A stretch of DNA of 64,000 nt from Brachyhypopomus gauderio (GCF_052324685.1 NC_135221.1:4334220-4398219), one strand, 5' to 3'. Shown: positions 46,516 to 57,795, counted from the stretch's first letter. The notes: a model not told the origin generated them from the letters alone. Translations and numbers: made by a program.

Positions 46516-49491
46516 TCAGTGAGAAGCTTGAGGCTTCACCAGCTCGTATCGTCCCACCTGCCCCTCCTGCAACAGCTGACCAATCAACTGCTCCTTCTGC
46601 ACTCGCCGGCTAACCACGAGGAAGCGCTGTCTGCCCTGTCCGTAAGACTTGCTCCGCAGCCCGTACTTCTGCGACACCTGATGGATCTGCTTGCGCTCGT
46701 CGTTGTTGAGCTCGGTGGAAAAGCGCAGGTCGTCCTGGCGGTCCGAGCAAGCGTAATTACGTATGATGTCCTCGATATCGCGCTTCGACAGCTGGTTCCC
46801 GTGCCTGTCCATGTCCATGCCGAGTCCTTCCCTGGAGAACTGTTCCTTTACCATGATGGGCTCCGCGATGCCCTCTCCCTCTCGACCCAACCCGCCTCCT
46901 GTCCAACCCATCTTGCGGAGCAACTGGTTGCCGATGTTATCCTCCTTGATCTCCTGTCGCATGGACTCCTCCCCAGAGCGAGCTAGAATTTGATTTCGGG
47001 ACAGGGCGTCTGCGTTGCCCTCCTTCCTGAGGTTAGACTTGACCACTGCCTGTGTCCGTTTCAGTGTGGCAATGGCCTCCTCTGCCGCAATGTGTTTAAC
47101 AGTCTTCTTGGGACCAATACCGTCAGCCACAAACTGACCCTCTATATAAACTTCACATCTCCAGCGGTGGTCTGGCAGCACGGTGAATTTGTAGTCGGCG
47201 CTCACCTTGTTGAACTGTGCGGTGTCGTTGATGATGCAAATGGCGTTGTCGGAGTTCTCCAGGATGACCAGCTCGCTGAGGTGCTTCTTGCGGCCGCCGT
47301 GCTGACCGAAGCGTCCGGCGGGCGGCTCGGGGTTGTGGTGGTTCCCCTGACAAAAGTGCTGCTGCAGATGGTGGTGGTGGTGGTCATGCTGGTCCTGCTG
47401 CTCCTGACGAGCCGCTTGGTTCATCCGCAGCTTCTTCACGGCCTCCTCGGCCGCGGCGTGCTTGGAGCTCTTCTTCGTCCCCCTGGCCTGGGCCACCAGC
47501 TCGTCCTGCAGGTAGACGCTGCACAGCCACATGTTGCTGTTGGGGATGGGGTTGAACGTGTAATCGATCTTCATGCGGTTGTAGGCGGCCGAGTTGTTGA
47601 GGATACAGATGGCGTCGTGGGCGTTCTCCATTATGACGAACTCCGTCCAGTGTTTGCTCTTGTCCGGCACGTACTGGCCCTTGGTGCTGGGGGGCGGGTT
47701 GTCCTCTGGGTTGCGCAGAGGGGGGACGAAGGCCGGGGTTGGAGTGTTCAGCTGGCAAACCACCATGTCGTTGACGTAGCTGCGCTTGTACTGACGCTGC
47801 ACCACGCGAACCTCCACCGGCTTCGTGAAGAGCTTGACCGCCTGCTCAGACGCGCGGTCTCTCGCCCCGTTCTTACTGCCGGAGTAGCCTGTCGCCAGGT
47901 ACACACACGAACACCTGAGCTCGCACGCATACCCTTCAGACGGGACCTTCCTGTTCTTGGGCAGATCAGAGGGAGGGATGTCCTTTAGGTTGACATATAT
48001 GTACTCTGGGTTGGTTTTGCAAGCCTGAATGCTGCGGCTGAGGATAAAATTGTAATTAGGAGCATCGGGTCCACTCACGAATACAGGATCCCGCAGAGTA
48101 GCTGCTACAGCGGATGAAACCCTGGCAACTAGCCTTTGTTTCTCCTCTACCGTCGCCGGGAGGATGGGGACCGGCATGGACGGTGTAGGGAGCAGGCCGG
48201 GGCTGTTTCTGCTTGGGCTGTCATAGACTCTGGTGAAAGGCCGGCTGCATGAGGGTCTGTCCTGGTGCCCAAAGCCCAAACCTTGCCGTCCAGAATCCCA
48301 GCCTCCAGACCTGCTCCCTGCGTACCCATCAAACCTGCTGTTCTGGGGCGAGTCTGCCTGCCTCATGGCGTGGGCCTCGTATCTGGCCGTGTACTCCTGC
48401 TGCATTCTCCCCATAAAGTTCGAGCCGGGCCCTCTGACGCCGTAGCCCAGGCCGCCCTTCCCGCCGAAAGCCGTGTCCTTGCCCCGGCGGTCGTTCCAGG
48501 AATCGTAGCCGTGCGGTCCCCGGTCGAAGGAGAGCAGGCCGTGGGCACGGCCGGCGCCGTAGGGCTGCTCGGGCTCCCGCTGCCGGCCGCTGTTGGGCTC
48601 TCCGCTCCTGCGCTCCTTCTCGTTCTCCTTCTCGTCTGTACGTCCCGCTCCACCGATGCTGCTGCAACTGCCACCGCTAACGAAGTGCACGGGCTCGAAG
48701 CGCGGTCGGGAGCCGAATTTGGACACGGGCATCTTCCTCATTGGCTCGTCTCCTGAGAGGGGCAACAAGACACACAGTTTTAGCCAGGCATGACCGTATA
48801 GTCCAATCAGACCACCAGTGACAAGGAAACTATATTTTCAACACCTTCAGGACAATAAGTAGTAGAATTTAAGAGTGCACTCCTTTTAGACTTACTTCCA
48901 TCAGATGAATTCGGGCGCTTTTTTGCTTCAGTACTTGGGACTAACTCATAGGAGGGCATTTCGCCGACATGAATCCCTTCTGCCATCTCAAGCACTCTCC
49001 GCATCAGTTGTGGGCCATACCTGCTGGACCAAACATTTACATCCTGAATACTTTGGCTGACGTTTGTGTGACAATCAACACTTTAAGCTGTAGGTTATTT
49101 ACAGGTGGAATTAACATGAAGATCAGATAACGTAGCTACATGTTGGTTTTGCTTGTTTTCATGGCAGTCAGAGCCAAAAACACTTTATATTTAAAACACA
49201 CTTGGGCTGTTCTAGGTTTAAAAAAAATATATGTGCCATTTTTAAAACATGGAAACATTAAAGCAGCACAGAAGGCGTTAGACCCTACCTGCATCCCAAA
49301 AACACATGGTTGACCCATACCATCGACAGGGACAACAACTGATCTAAGTCTCCTGCTTCGTAATTTCCAACGTGTTTGTTTATGAACGACTTCCTAGCTA
49401 ACCACTGCTTATCACTCTCAAAGGGCTGTCGGAGCTCCTCCATATCAAATACTCGATACATGATGTTAAAGGTCTGGCAGGAGCTCGACAT
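46516..49491 (-). CDS. nkrf: NF-kappa-B-repressing factor, XTBD-containing form
   Basis: Nuclear/nucleolar RNA- and DNA-binding factor that silences NF-kB targets and recruits the exonuclease XRN2. Exons: 49491-49289, 49020-48896, 48752-46516; phases join (2, 1), giving 854 residues. Exons 1 and 2 encode an XRN2-binding XTBD (~16-85: QPFESDKQWLARKSFINKHV, then SLSMVWVNHVFLGCR and YGPQLMRRVLEMAEG). The remaining domains are an Arg/Gly-rich region (~125-280), dsRNA-binding-like repeats (~476-555 and ~598-677) joined by a His-rich linker, a G-patch (~716-760, KMGWTGGGLGREGEGI) and an R3H region (~765-828). The canonical human start (MEKILQMAEGIDIGEMPSY) corresponds to MRRVLEMAEGIHVGEMPSY inside exon 2, so this model is the long isoform. 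The ATG at 49491 is the first in-frame ATG of exon 1. The C-terminus VGRYELVKPQASH matches the family. Confidence 0.95.
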
Positions 49492-49515
49492 GGGCCCGAC
49501 GCGACTGCGGTGAGT

Positions 49516-49534
49516 GAAGCATTGTGGGAAATTC
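49516..49534 (-). promoter_or_regulatory. STAF/ZNF143-like site at the nkrf start
   Basis: Read on the minus strand, TTTCCCACAATGCTTCAC fits the ZNF143 (STAF) consensus core CCCANMATGC, 25 bases upstream of the nkrf ATG. ZNF143 sites are common at vertebrate CpG promoters. Motif match only. Confidence 0.45.
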
Positions 49535-49559
49535 AAACATGGCCTGCGCTCCCCCCGCT

Positions 49560-49990
49560 GCTTTCGGCTTCCCTTGTGTGTCCAGCTAGGACGGCTAGCC
49601 TGCTCGTTTGTTGCGTTTCCACCGTAAAAACCCTCGTTGTCTCGAAGTAAACGTCAGCAGCGAGTTATCCCGCACACCTGGGGTTACCAGAGCCGCAGCA
49701 GTACACCGTTAAACACTTAAAGCCGAGGGGCTCGCGCGACACACCGACCCAGTTGTCATACCAACGCGCCTTTAGCCTAGCCGGGCTAGCTAGCCGCCTA
49801 GCGTCACTCGGCTAACAAAGACGCGCCTCGGCCTCCGGGCGCGCGCACTGCGAGGACGTGTGGGCCACATCGGGTGTTCAGTTAACCCCGTTAGCACACT
49901 GGTCGATTATGTTCAGCTACGGAGCATTAGCTTAGCTAGCTTAGCCAGCTAGCTAACGAATGACTGAACCACGTCTATAGCCATGTATAG
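49560..49990. promoter_or_regulatory. nkrf upstream CpG-rich, GCTAGC-rich region
   Basis: CpG-rich DNA upstream of nkrf with dense GCTAGC/TTAGCC words (for example 49770-49815 and 49927-49957). Presumed promoter-associated; the element content is otherwise unknown. Confidence 0.4.
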
Positions 49991-50238
49991 CAGGCTAGCT
50001 ATCCCGGCTAATTCAGGCTAGCTATCCCGGCTAATTCAGGCTAGCTATCTCGGCTAATTCAGGTTAGCTATTCCGGCTAGTCCAGGCTAGCTATCTGCTA
50101 ATTCAAGCTAGCTATCCCGGTTAATTCAGGCTAGATATCTCGGCTGGTTCAAGTTAGCTATCTGCTAATTCAAGCTAGCTATCCCGGCTAATTCAGGCTA
50201 GCTATCTGCTAATTCAGGCTAGCTATGTCGGCTAGCTG
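49991..50238. repeat. GCTAGC minisatellite upstream of nkrf
   Basis: About eleven imperfect copies of a ~23-bp unit (AGGCTAGCTATCCCGGCTAA-TTC). Some copies are shortened to GCTATCTGCTAATTCA. The array is continuous with the GCTA-rich promoter flank. Confidence 0.92.
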
Positions 50239-51625
50239 GTTTGTTTCAATGGGGGTGACGCAGTAAGAGCGTCTCTACTAATTCCAGTTCGCTCCTAATC
50301 AGTAACTATCACTCCGACGGTGTCGTGTACTCGCCCGGTGAATAAGCGGCGGCGTTTAGAGGAAGAGTTCGCCGCCTTTCAAAGTCTCACCTCGGTGGCG
50401 GTGAAGCTCCCTCTCCCGTGTGCGTCCTCTCGAGTGGACGAGGGCGCACTGCAGTCGCTCGGGTGCAGGAGTCGCTGGAGCTCAACTCCACACACGAGTG
50501 CTCAAATAAAATAAACAATATTTAAAGTTGATTCGGTTGACTTCAGGTTTTCGTTGTAAAGCTAAAATAAGGGGTTAGGAGAAGACCTCACATGATTCGT
50601 TCAATACTATAAAAAACAAGAAAAGTCAGTTTTTCCACAGAGAGGCTGAAAAAAAATCAGTCCACAAAAAAAGTAAAATAAAATGATTCATCAACACATT
50701 GTGAGCTATGGACGGTTGAGCAGTTCTTTGTACATATATACGATAGTTCCCTAATTGTAGTGGTTTGCGTTTGGACTTTCATGAACTCTAGATTATAGTT
50801 TTTCAGAAGTAAAATGTCATGAACACACAGACAGGACAAGTCAATTGCGATCAGTTTTGGCAACAGTAATCTGTGACAAAATATACATTCAGTATATATA
50901 GAACAAGAATACAAAAGGATTTTCTATGTAAAATCTGATATACTAGATACTCAGATATTTTTAGCATTTGTTCAGAATACTGAGTTTCTAATTAGCTTCA
51001 GTGTGTGTGGATCATGTACAGTTTTCTTTGTTTTATTGTCCAAATCCTTTATTTTGAACAGGGTAATATATAAGTATTTTTATTCTGAACTTTAAGAAAA
51101 GACTAAACCAAATATTTAGAAGATGAAAGGTTTTATGATTGTGTTCAACTGAATCAGTACAACTTAATATTATTGAGACATCATTGAATATTTCCCATTA
51201 TTTAATATTACATAAGCAATTCCAAAATTTAAAACAAAGAAGAACCTCAAGATAGGAAACCCCAATTACTAATGCAAGTTCTGATCCTCCATTAGAAGTT
51301 AATGGATGCTTTATAACACTGTTAAGTCTCTGTTCATGTCTGTCCATGTGTGCTTGTCCTACTGTTCTCTTGCGTGGTTGTTCCTCACTGTCATCCACCT
51401 GGGGATCTACTCGAACTGAATGTCTGTGCTAGGGTTCATGAAATAAACACAAGCAGCGAGTCATCTTGATTTACAGTGCTGATAGTGGGTCTTTCCAGAT
51501 GGCCAGTACACACGGTTCCTTAAATTGTATGGTAAGGAAGCACACGTATTGCTAGCAAAGCCAGGGATACTGTGTGACATCAGAAGACAGGTTTCCAAAT
51601 GTGTGGCAAGCAAACAGCAGTACAG

Positions 51626-51737
51626 AGTGACAGATCCAGACATGAAACATCAAATGCAGACACAACACCAAAATCTGGAGAGTGACAGATCCAGACATGA
51701 AACATCAAATGCAGACACAACTACAAAATCTGGAGAG
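51626..51737. repeat. Two-copy direct repeat, 56-bp unit
   Basis: GAGTGACAGATCCAGACATG followed by AAACATCAAATGCAGACACA occurs twice in tandem, each time followed by an AAAATCTGGAGAG segment, with very few differences. Confidence 0.85.
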
Positions 51738-52639
51738 CAGAGAGTAAAGGTGCAAAGATGGCAAATACAGTGTGGTCACAAAGGGCAAAAAAAAAAAAAG
51801 ACCAGAGACCCCATGGCATAATTGGGTACTGGAATGTCCTTTTGAGGTGATCCATGCTGCTCTCCGTTCAAGACCTGCTTGTATATGAACCAGGTTGAAT
51901 GTGCTTCTCAGGTCCAGCAGGATGAATATGGATCCTCACAGAGTTCTTTGTGACTAGATGGAAGAGTCAATGTGCAGGGGAACGTAACTGTGACGATGAG
52001 CACTCTGTAATCCACGAGAGAGTGAAGTCTGCAGTCCTCCTCCATGAAGAATACCCTGCAGCTAATGGGGAGGTGCCTGGGCAGATGGAGCCCTGTGCCA
52101 GCACCTCAGAAACGTCCTGGGAGAGGGTTGCATGGACAGTGAGGAAGCACTGTAGCAGGTCGACATTTATTGAACACACAGGATATTCGTAGGGAGCCAG
52201 ATTAGCATGTGCGTATAATACGTGCTCTTTGTGGGTGTGGTTTTAACAAGAATGGAGAAACACACAACACCAAAGTGAGTCCAAATGGTAAGTCCATGAG
52301 ATAACCAATCTGGACAGGTTATATCTGGTTAGAGAGGGGAGACCTAGGCTGACGGGATCTTGTGCTAATGAGCTGAAAAAGATCTGGTTTCTGAGTGTGT
52401 GACACCTGTGGTGAGGGTGAAAGTACTAGTATGGTGGATGTGATGCGGTTCTAAGGGCTAGTCATCCAGGGATGGCACTGTCATGGACATGTTTGACAAG
52501 TTGGAGAGGCAACTGGAGCTCCACTGTAACTTATTCGTATAGGAAGTTGCCATTGTCTTCCCAAATGATCAGCACTAAAATTAATATGTTGTCAACAGGT
52601 AGTCTCAAAGTCATCGGAACATGGATCGGTACCCAATTG

Positions 52640-52745
52640 CATAGGAACAGGGGTTGGGGTTGTGGTTATGGTTATGGTTGTGGTTGGGTATGTGGTTATG
52701 GTTGTGGTTTTAATTGTGGTTGTAGTTGTGGTTGGGGTTATGGTA
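52640..52745. repeat. GGTTGT/GGTTAT hexamer-like tract
   Basis: Degenerate runs of GGTTRT and GGTTGG on the plus strand. They resemble diverged telomere-like or simple repeats but not TTAGGG. Confidence 0.8.
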
Positions 52746-53947
52746 CTCCTCAGGGACTGTGGATGACCGTGCCCCTGAGCTCAGTCCATCCTACGAGTCC
52801 ACATGCATGAGATTATCCACCGAAAGACGTTTACCCAGACTCCTCCAGCCCGTCCACAGTTCCTCTACCTGCTAGTTCAGTTTGGAGGGCTGAGTTCACT
52901 CCAGCCATCGCCAGATGCTACAGTCTGATAAGCCACAGCAGATCCTGCTGAAGCTTCTTCTTCCCTGCTTAACGTCACATTGTGACCCTAGATCTTTACT
53001 GGTGGCAGGATTATCATACACCCCCTTCCACCAGGGCATTAAAAACAAAGGGTAAGTGATGGCTATGCCAGAGAACCAGCGACCCGGCATGCACCGTCCT
53101 GGCTGACTGGGAGATAAACTGGATCCTGCCCAACCTTACGGGGAAAGGACTGGCATGGTGTTCCAAGTAAAGGAACAATGCATGAGAAAACCATGGCGGT
53201 GGTCGGGGGTTCCACTGTACCTCTCAGGTACAACTACCTGGACAACAGATGAAATGGACCTGGCTGTACCTGTCTTACAGGAGGGGATACAAGGGCTTCA
53301 GTCCATAATAGAAGCACAACGAGTTTGGGGGTTTCACTAACAAAGAGCAGAACTTTGTGGAGGACGCACACAGGAGAAAAACCAAAGTCTCCAGAACCCA
53401 GAGAGCCGAGAAGGACAAAACCCAGCAGGCAGAGAATCGTCCCAAAGGGCCAAACGAGAATCCAAATACCAGAGAGACACCAGAATAACACTCAGCGTGC
53501 AAAGCCTGGGCAGAAATAATTCTTGGCAATGAGGAAGCGGGGAGGGAGGGATAACATGAGGAAGCTAGTTGACAAAGACAGGTGTGGGACATTAGTGTTC
53601 TGGAGATGATGAACAATGCATGGCTGGTTGTTGATGGGGTTTGTTATGTTGTTTAGGGAGTGGAGTAGTTTCGAGATCTGATGTATGAACTTTGGATCCA
53701 CCACATTGGTATGCACTTAAGAGAGAGGGTGTAATGTTCATGTGACTGACATTAAATCACATTTTAGTTCCTGTGCATTAAGAATGATGTATCAAATAAG
53801 GAAGTTGAGGTTTTAGACTTACACATCTGTTCCATTTAATGTGCAGCACAAATACAGAGAAAATCTGTGAAATAGTTCAACTTAAACAAGTTAGTGATGA
53901 GCAGTCATACAGTTAACCTCATACACAAAGCACTGTGTCTAATATTT

Positions 53948-56900
53948 TCAAAAGCTTTTAGTTGTTGATGTATAACCTGCTGCTGGCTTTGGAGACATCA
54001 GGGTCAGGGGTAACTCTGTGATGATATCACTGAGAATACAAATAGTGAAACAAGGATCAGTAATATGATTTACATCTTTTACATTTGATCTGTTTGCTAT
54101 ATCTAGCTTTATAGTTTTTTTTATCACTACGCCAACACATCAATTTGACTGAGAAATCTAAAGTCATTAACCTTGATATAAGATTACCCAGAAGGCCGCT
54201 GCCAGCCACCATGACGTGAACTTTTATTCTGTAGGAGACCAGGATGCCCTGCACGTCTTTCTTCAGGCCAGTTTGGAAACTGCAAGAGAAACAGCAAAGC
54301 AAAACATTCAAACGTACTCCTCTATGAATCAAAGCAAAACCTTCAAACGTACTCCTCTATGAACCAAAGCAACATTCTCAATTATACAATCTTTCAATGT
54401 GACATTACCAATATAATCTTACACATTAATGCATTTCAGTAATGATTAATGTAATTTCTTATTAACCTCATGAAGTACTTAAGTGACTTTGGACGTGAGA
54501 AAGGTGCTATACAAATGTAATAAATAAATAAATGAGTTACATTTTGTGGGATTGTGGTGAGATAAGAGAGATAGTTTAGTTAGCAAAACCATGTTAAGAT
54601 GAATCCTAAAGCATTAGAGTTAACCCTTCATGCTAAATCTTGACTAACATTGTTGAAGATGCAAGATTAGTGTCTTCATCTTTCAGCCTGCCGTCTAATG
54701 TTAGACCGCATTTTTCTTTGATATTAGCCAGTAGAGGAGTGACTCTGTATTCCTTCTCAAACGTGGAGCCGCCCTTTACTTGATCCCTGACAGACAAAAT
54801 AAAAGAGGAAATAATGAATGATGAGTACTGCCTGAGGTCAGAGGTCATCACTGTGTTGGCATGTGATTGACAGTTTGGTCACAATGTGCTTCGCACCATG
54901 GCCATGCAACACTGGATGTGGTCAATATTAAGAGGCAGTTGTGGTCTTTTGGGGCCTATGGCATCATTATGCTGATTGAAACACTGCACATTTTTATGCA
55001 CTGATAAATGCTAAAATATAATTTTAACTCTTCTGTAACAGAAAATCTGAATATCTCTGCAGTGAAAATGCATATAGGTTTTTTGGGCTCACCAGAATTC
55101 TTCACAGAGAACAACCTTGGTGTATTTGTCAGCTGAGTAGAGCACGATGTCTGTTGTCTGTTCAACTGTAGGATATACAGAGAGCAAATATAGTGAAACA
55201 AAGTAAACAGTCAGCCATTATTCCTGATTTGTTGTTTTCTAATACTATTCAATCAAGTCTCATGATTGCTTACTGGACAGTTTAATTTTTTTGACCACTT
55301 TATGTGTCTCGTTGTTTATTTTAACTTTGACAGGAATTGGCTCTCCATGATGGTAGACCTGGAAGATAATTTTGGTAGAATTAGAAAGCAATATGAGCTA
55401 CAGTTTGCTGACAGGAAAACAAAGTGGTGGTTTAGGATTAAATGTGTTAATAATATATAGCTGCCATTTTAAACTATGTACCTCCTTTTCTATAGAGGCT
55501 TCAAGGTGAATTGATTTGTCCGACATGATGAAGTGCTTGTAGACGTTCACTTTCGGCCCAGCCGTCACCGTGCTTGGTGCAAACTGGATTTTACGAATGA
55601 CCAAACTGCAGGTGTCCCTAAAGAGTCGATGATGTGGAAAAATGAAGGCAGACATTACAAATGATCACATAAAGTTTGTAGTCTGCACTCCAAATGATGC
55701 TAAGTACCTTTTATGAGTTTTCTCATCTAGTTCGTCTGCTTCATTGGTCACGAATGCTTTTACCTCAAAGCCAACACCACAAGCCTGCAGCAGTAAATTA
55801 CCGGACGTCAGGGCTCCAAGCAGAGAAACAGACATGATTGACGGTGGCGTGTGAATCTCAGTACCTTCCCCTTGTCCGGGGCTGGATGCACAGTTAATGA
55901 GCACGGCAGGTTTGTCGGAATCTGAAACACCGTGCGAGAGTCAATGGTTACAGAACCGCTACATCACCGACTGACGCGTAAACTGTAGCGTCTAGACTCA
56001 CGTACGTTAAAAGTGAATGGGTATCCCTCCGCCCCAACTTTTTGGATGAGGGCGTCCTGCATATGTGTGTTCGCTGCATGGGCGTCTGTTGTTGGAGGAT
56101 AAATTTGAATGTGCTGTATCCAGAAATCTTTCCTAAAGGAGAGCCCAATGACATCCAGATCTTCCCGCCCATAGTGGAAGGTGCAACTCAGCTTCACCCA
56201 TACTGCACCAAATGCAAATCGATTTAATGTGGAACTCAACCACTTAGCGACCTCTAGTGGTGGTGCTGATTTTGATAGGCATTTATATATTTCTACCTTT
56301 CCTTCCATCAAGTTCTGAAGTCTTCACTTTGATCACACCATCTGCCAATGAAATTGCAAGTAGTCATATCCAACCAAACCAACAGTGTGATTCTCCAATG
56401 TCTTGAAAAATGGTAAAAATTGCAATAAAAACAATTGTACCGACAACATCAACACTGTCCATGTGGTCCACAAAATCTCTCTTCCCCAGGTAGAGGCAGA
56501 GCTGAAACGGGAGGTTTTCTTTACACATAAAAACACAATGTCTGAAACCTAAAGCTTGTGATGTAAGTTATAAATGTGCAAGGGTATTACTGCACTCCTG
56601 AATCTCCTTAATGTAGCTGCTCCATGATGTAGGACATGAGACTCTTACCAAACCATTTGCACTGATCTTCTTATAAACTCTGCACAGAAAGAAGTGTCAT
56701 ATTTAAAATTAAAAACACGTTCTTTTAGAATTGATAATGTAACTATTCATAGATTGAATTGCTACATTGCTACCTAAATATACCAATGTATAGAAATAAC
56801 AGTTATTATCTTGTTCACCTTTAATATTTTAAAAAGGGGGCCCTTAAATGTGAAATCTGCTCAGAAGGTGAACATGACTATGTTAAAGGGCCCCAAGCAG

Positions 56901-57795
56901 CTGTATTAATGGTAAGAGGACTTTGTCATGCACCAGGCTCTGGTACCCAGCCGTGACTTTATATCAAGACATCCTATATAAAACCACTGATGCAAAAGTC
57001 TCATCTCTGCTTTATATTGCAATCTCTTGGCCACACATTTTCTCATTGCAAAACAGTCTGACTTTTCATAGTGGATTATCTGTTGATGTGTTAAGCCAGC
57101 CACTCATATTAAGCTTTGCATGGTTATTTTTGTATGTATTCACTCAGGTAGTAAATCCATACTAAGAAGGATTTAGCAGAGTCTGGTTATCCACTGCAAT
57201 CTAGGCTAAAATGACATATATGCATTAATCCAGTTGGCATATATAGACCTTGAAATATAAAGGTTTGCTTAGTATGAGCTACAGCATATAGGAGTTTTTC
57301 AGGTGTAAAATTGTGAGCCATATCTGAGTAACTGGCATCTTAATACATCTTCAACTTGCAGTGGCTTGTGGGATACACTAGCACTTTATTCTATGCATAA
57401 ATAAAAATAAATATATAGTGAATAAATAAATTGATGTATGCATGTATTTATGCATTTTAGAATTTTAGAATCACCCATGGTTTTTTATGGTATAATTTCA
57501 TGTATAATATGGAAAAGAGGCTGTGAATAAAGTGGATCCTCTCTGTGTTGACCCCTGTGTTGACCCCTGCTGAACACTGTAGAGGGATGTTCCTGAGACC
57601 AAATATAAGCTAAACTCACACACCAGTTCATTTCAGAAGTAATCCTGGATATAACAGCCTTCTTTATGAATAAGAACTATATTCTTATTGAAAAACTAAA
57701 TTCCTCTCTCTAAAAAACCACGTGTGATAGAAAAATTCTAAAAAAAACATGTTTCCTGTTTCAATGACTTATTCTTTAATATCTTACTTTGCCAT
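53948..57795 (-). CDS. arr3: Cone-type arrestin (arr3-like) with altered phosphate sensor
   Basis: Arrestins bind phosphorylated, light-activated opsin and stop signalling; arr3 acts in cones. Exons: 57795-57788, 56679-56649, 56501-56441, 56341-56297, 56202-56006, 55921-55865, 55784-55708, 55617-55482, 55358-55274, 55165-55093, 54786-54649, 54279-54188, 54148-54139 (tentative 10-nt exon), 54029-53948. Phases join, giving ~363 residues. Visible blocks: [148 protein letters not shown]. The closest remembered relative is ARR3 rather than rod or beta-arrestin. The residue matching the phosphate-sensor Arg (VRLVIRK) is Ser (CSLVIRK), and reading through the last exon gives a stop 10 codons after PKPAA, so no conventional C-tail was found. 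A downstream exon could have been missed. Confidence 0.85.
54139..54148 (-). other. Candidate 10-nt microexon of the arrestin gene
   Basis: TCAAATTGAT lies between TTAGATTTCTCAG and GTGTTGG on the minus strand. It is exactly 10 nt, the length needed to carry phase 1 of the preceding exon into phase 2 of the last one. From memory, mammalian visual arrestin genes also contain a 10-bp exon. The decoded residues (VKLI) fit the GDLTA position poorly, so this is tentative. Confidence 0.4.
54295..54374. repeat. 35-bp direct repeat beside an arrestin exon
   Basis: CAAAGCAAAACATTCAAACG followed by TACTCCTCTATGAA is repeated twice in tandem, then a third partial copy. It starts about 15 bases upstream (transcript sense) of the exon 54279-54188 and so lies within its branch-point region. 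Confidence 0.9.
54476..54535. mobile_element. SINE/L2-type LINE 3' tail fragment
   Basis: AGTGACTTTGGACGTGAGAA, then AAGGTGCTATACAAATGTAA and a short TAAA/AATA tail resemble the conserved 3' tail shared by fish L2-clade LINEs and their SINEs (CTTTGGG...GGCGCTATATAAAT). Only the tail is recognisable. It lies in an arrestin intron. Confidence 0.5.

Larger units (their letters stand above)
50240..53947. other. Intergenic 3.7 kb between nkrf and the arrestin gene, no gene recognised
   Basis: A short CpG-rich stretch at 50320-50480 carries an ORF without family resemblance. A two-copy 56-bp duplication lies at 51626-51737 and a GGTTRT-type tract at 52640-52745. The moderately GC-rich region 51800-53700 could be an old transposon but I could not identify it. 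Confidence 0.55.

Noticed and set aside
46990-47988. 332-codon plus-strand ORF within nkrf
   Set aside because: Antisense shadow of the nkrf third exon; composition is the mirror of a GC-rich coding exon and shows no domain.
48265-48756. 163-codon plus-strand ORF and overlapping Arg-rich minus ORFs
   Set aside because: Shadows of the Arg/Gly-rich part of nkrf.
53948-57795. Beta-arrestin or rod arrestin identity
   Set aside because: Segments such as [15 protein letters not shown] and the short C-terminus fit cone arrestin better; the beta-arrestin clathrin-box region was not found.
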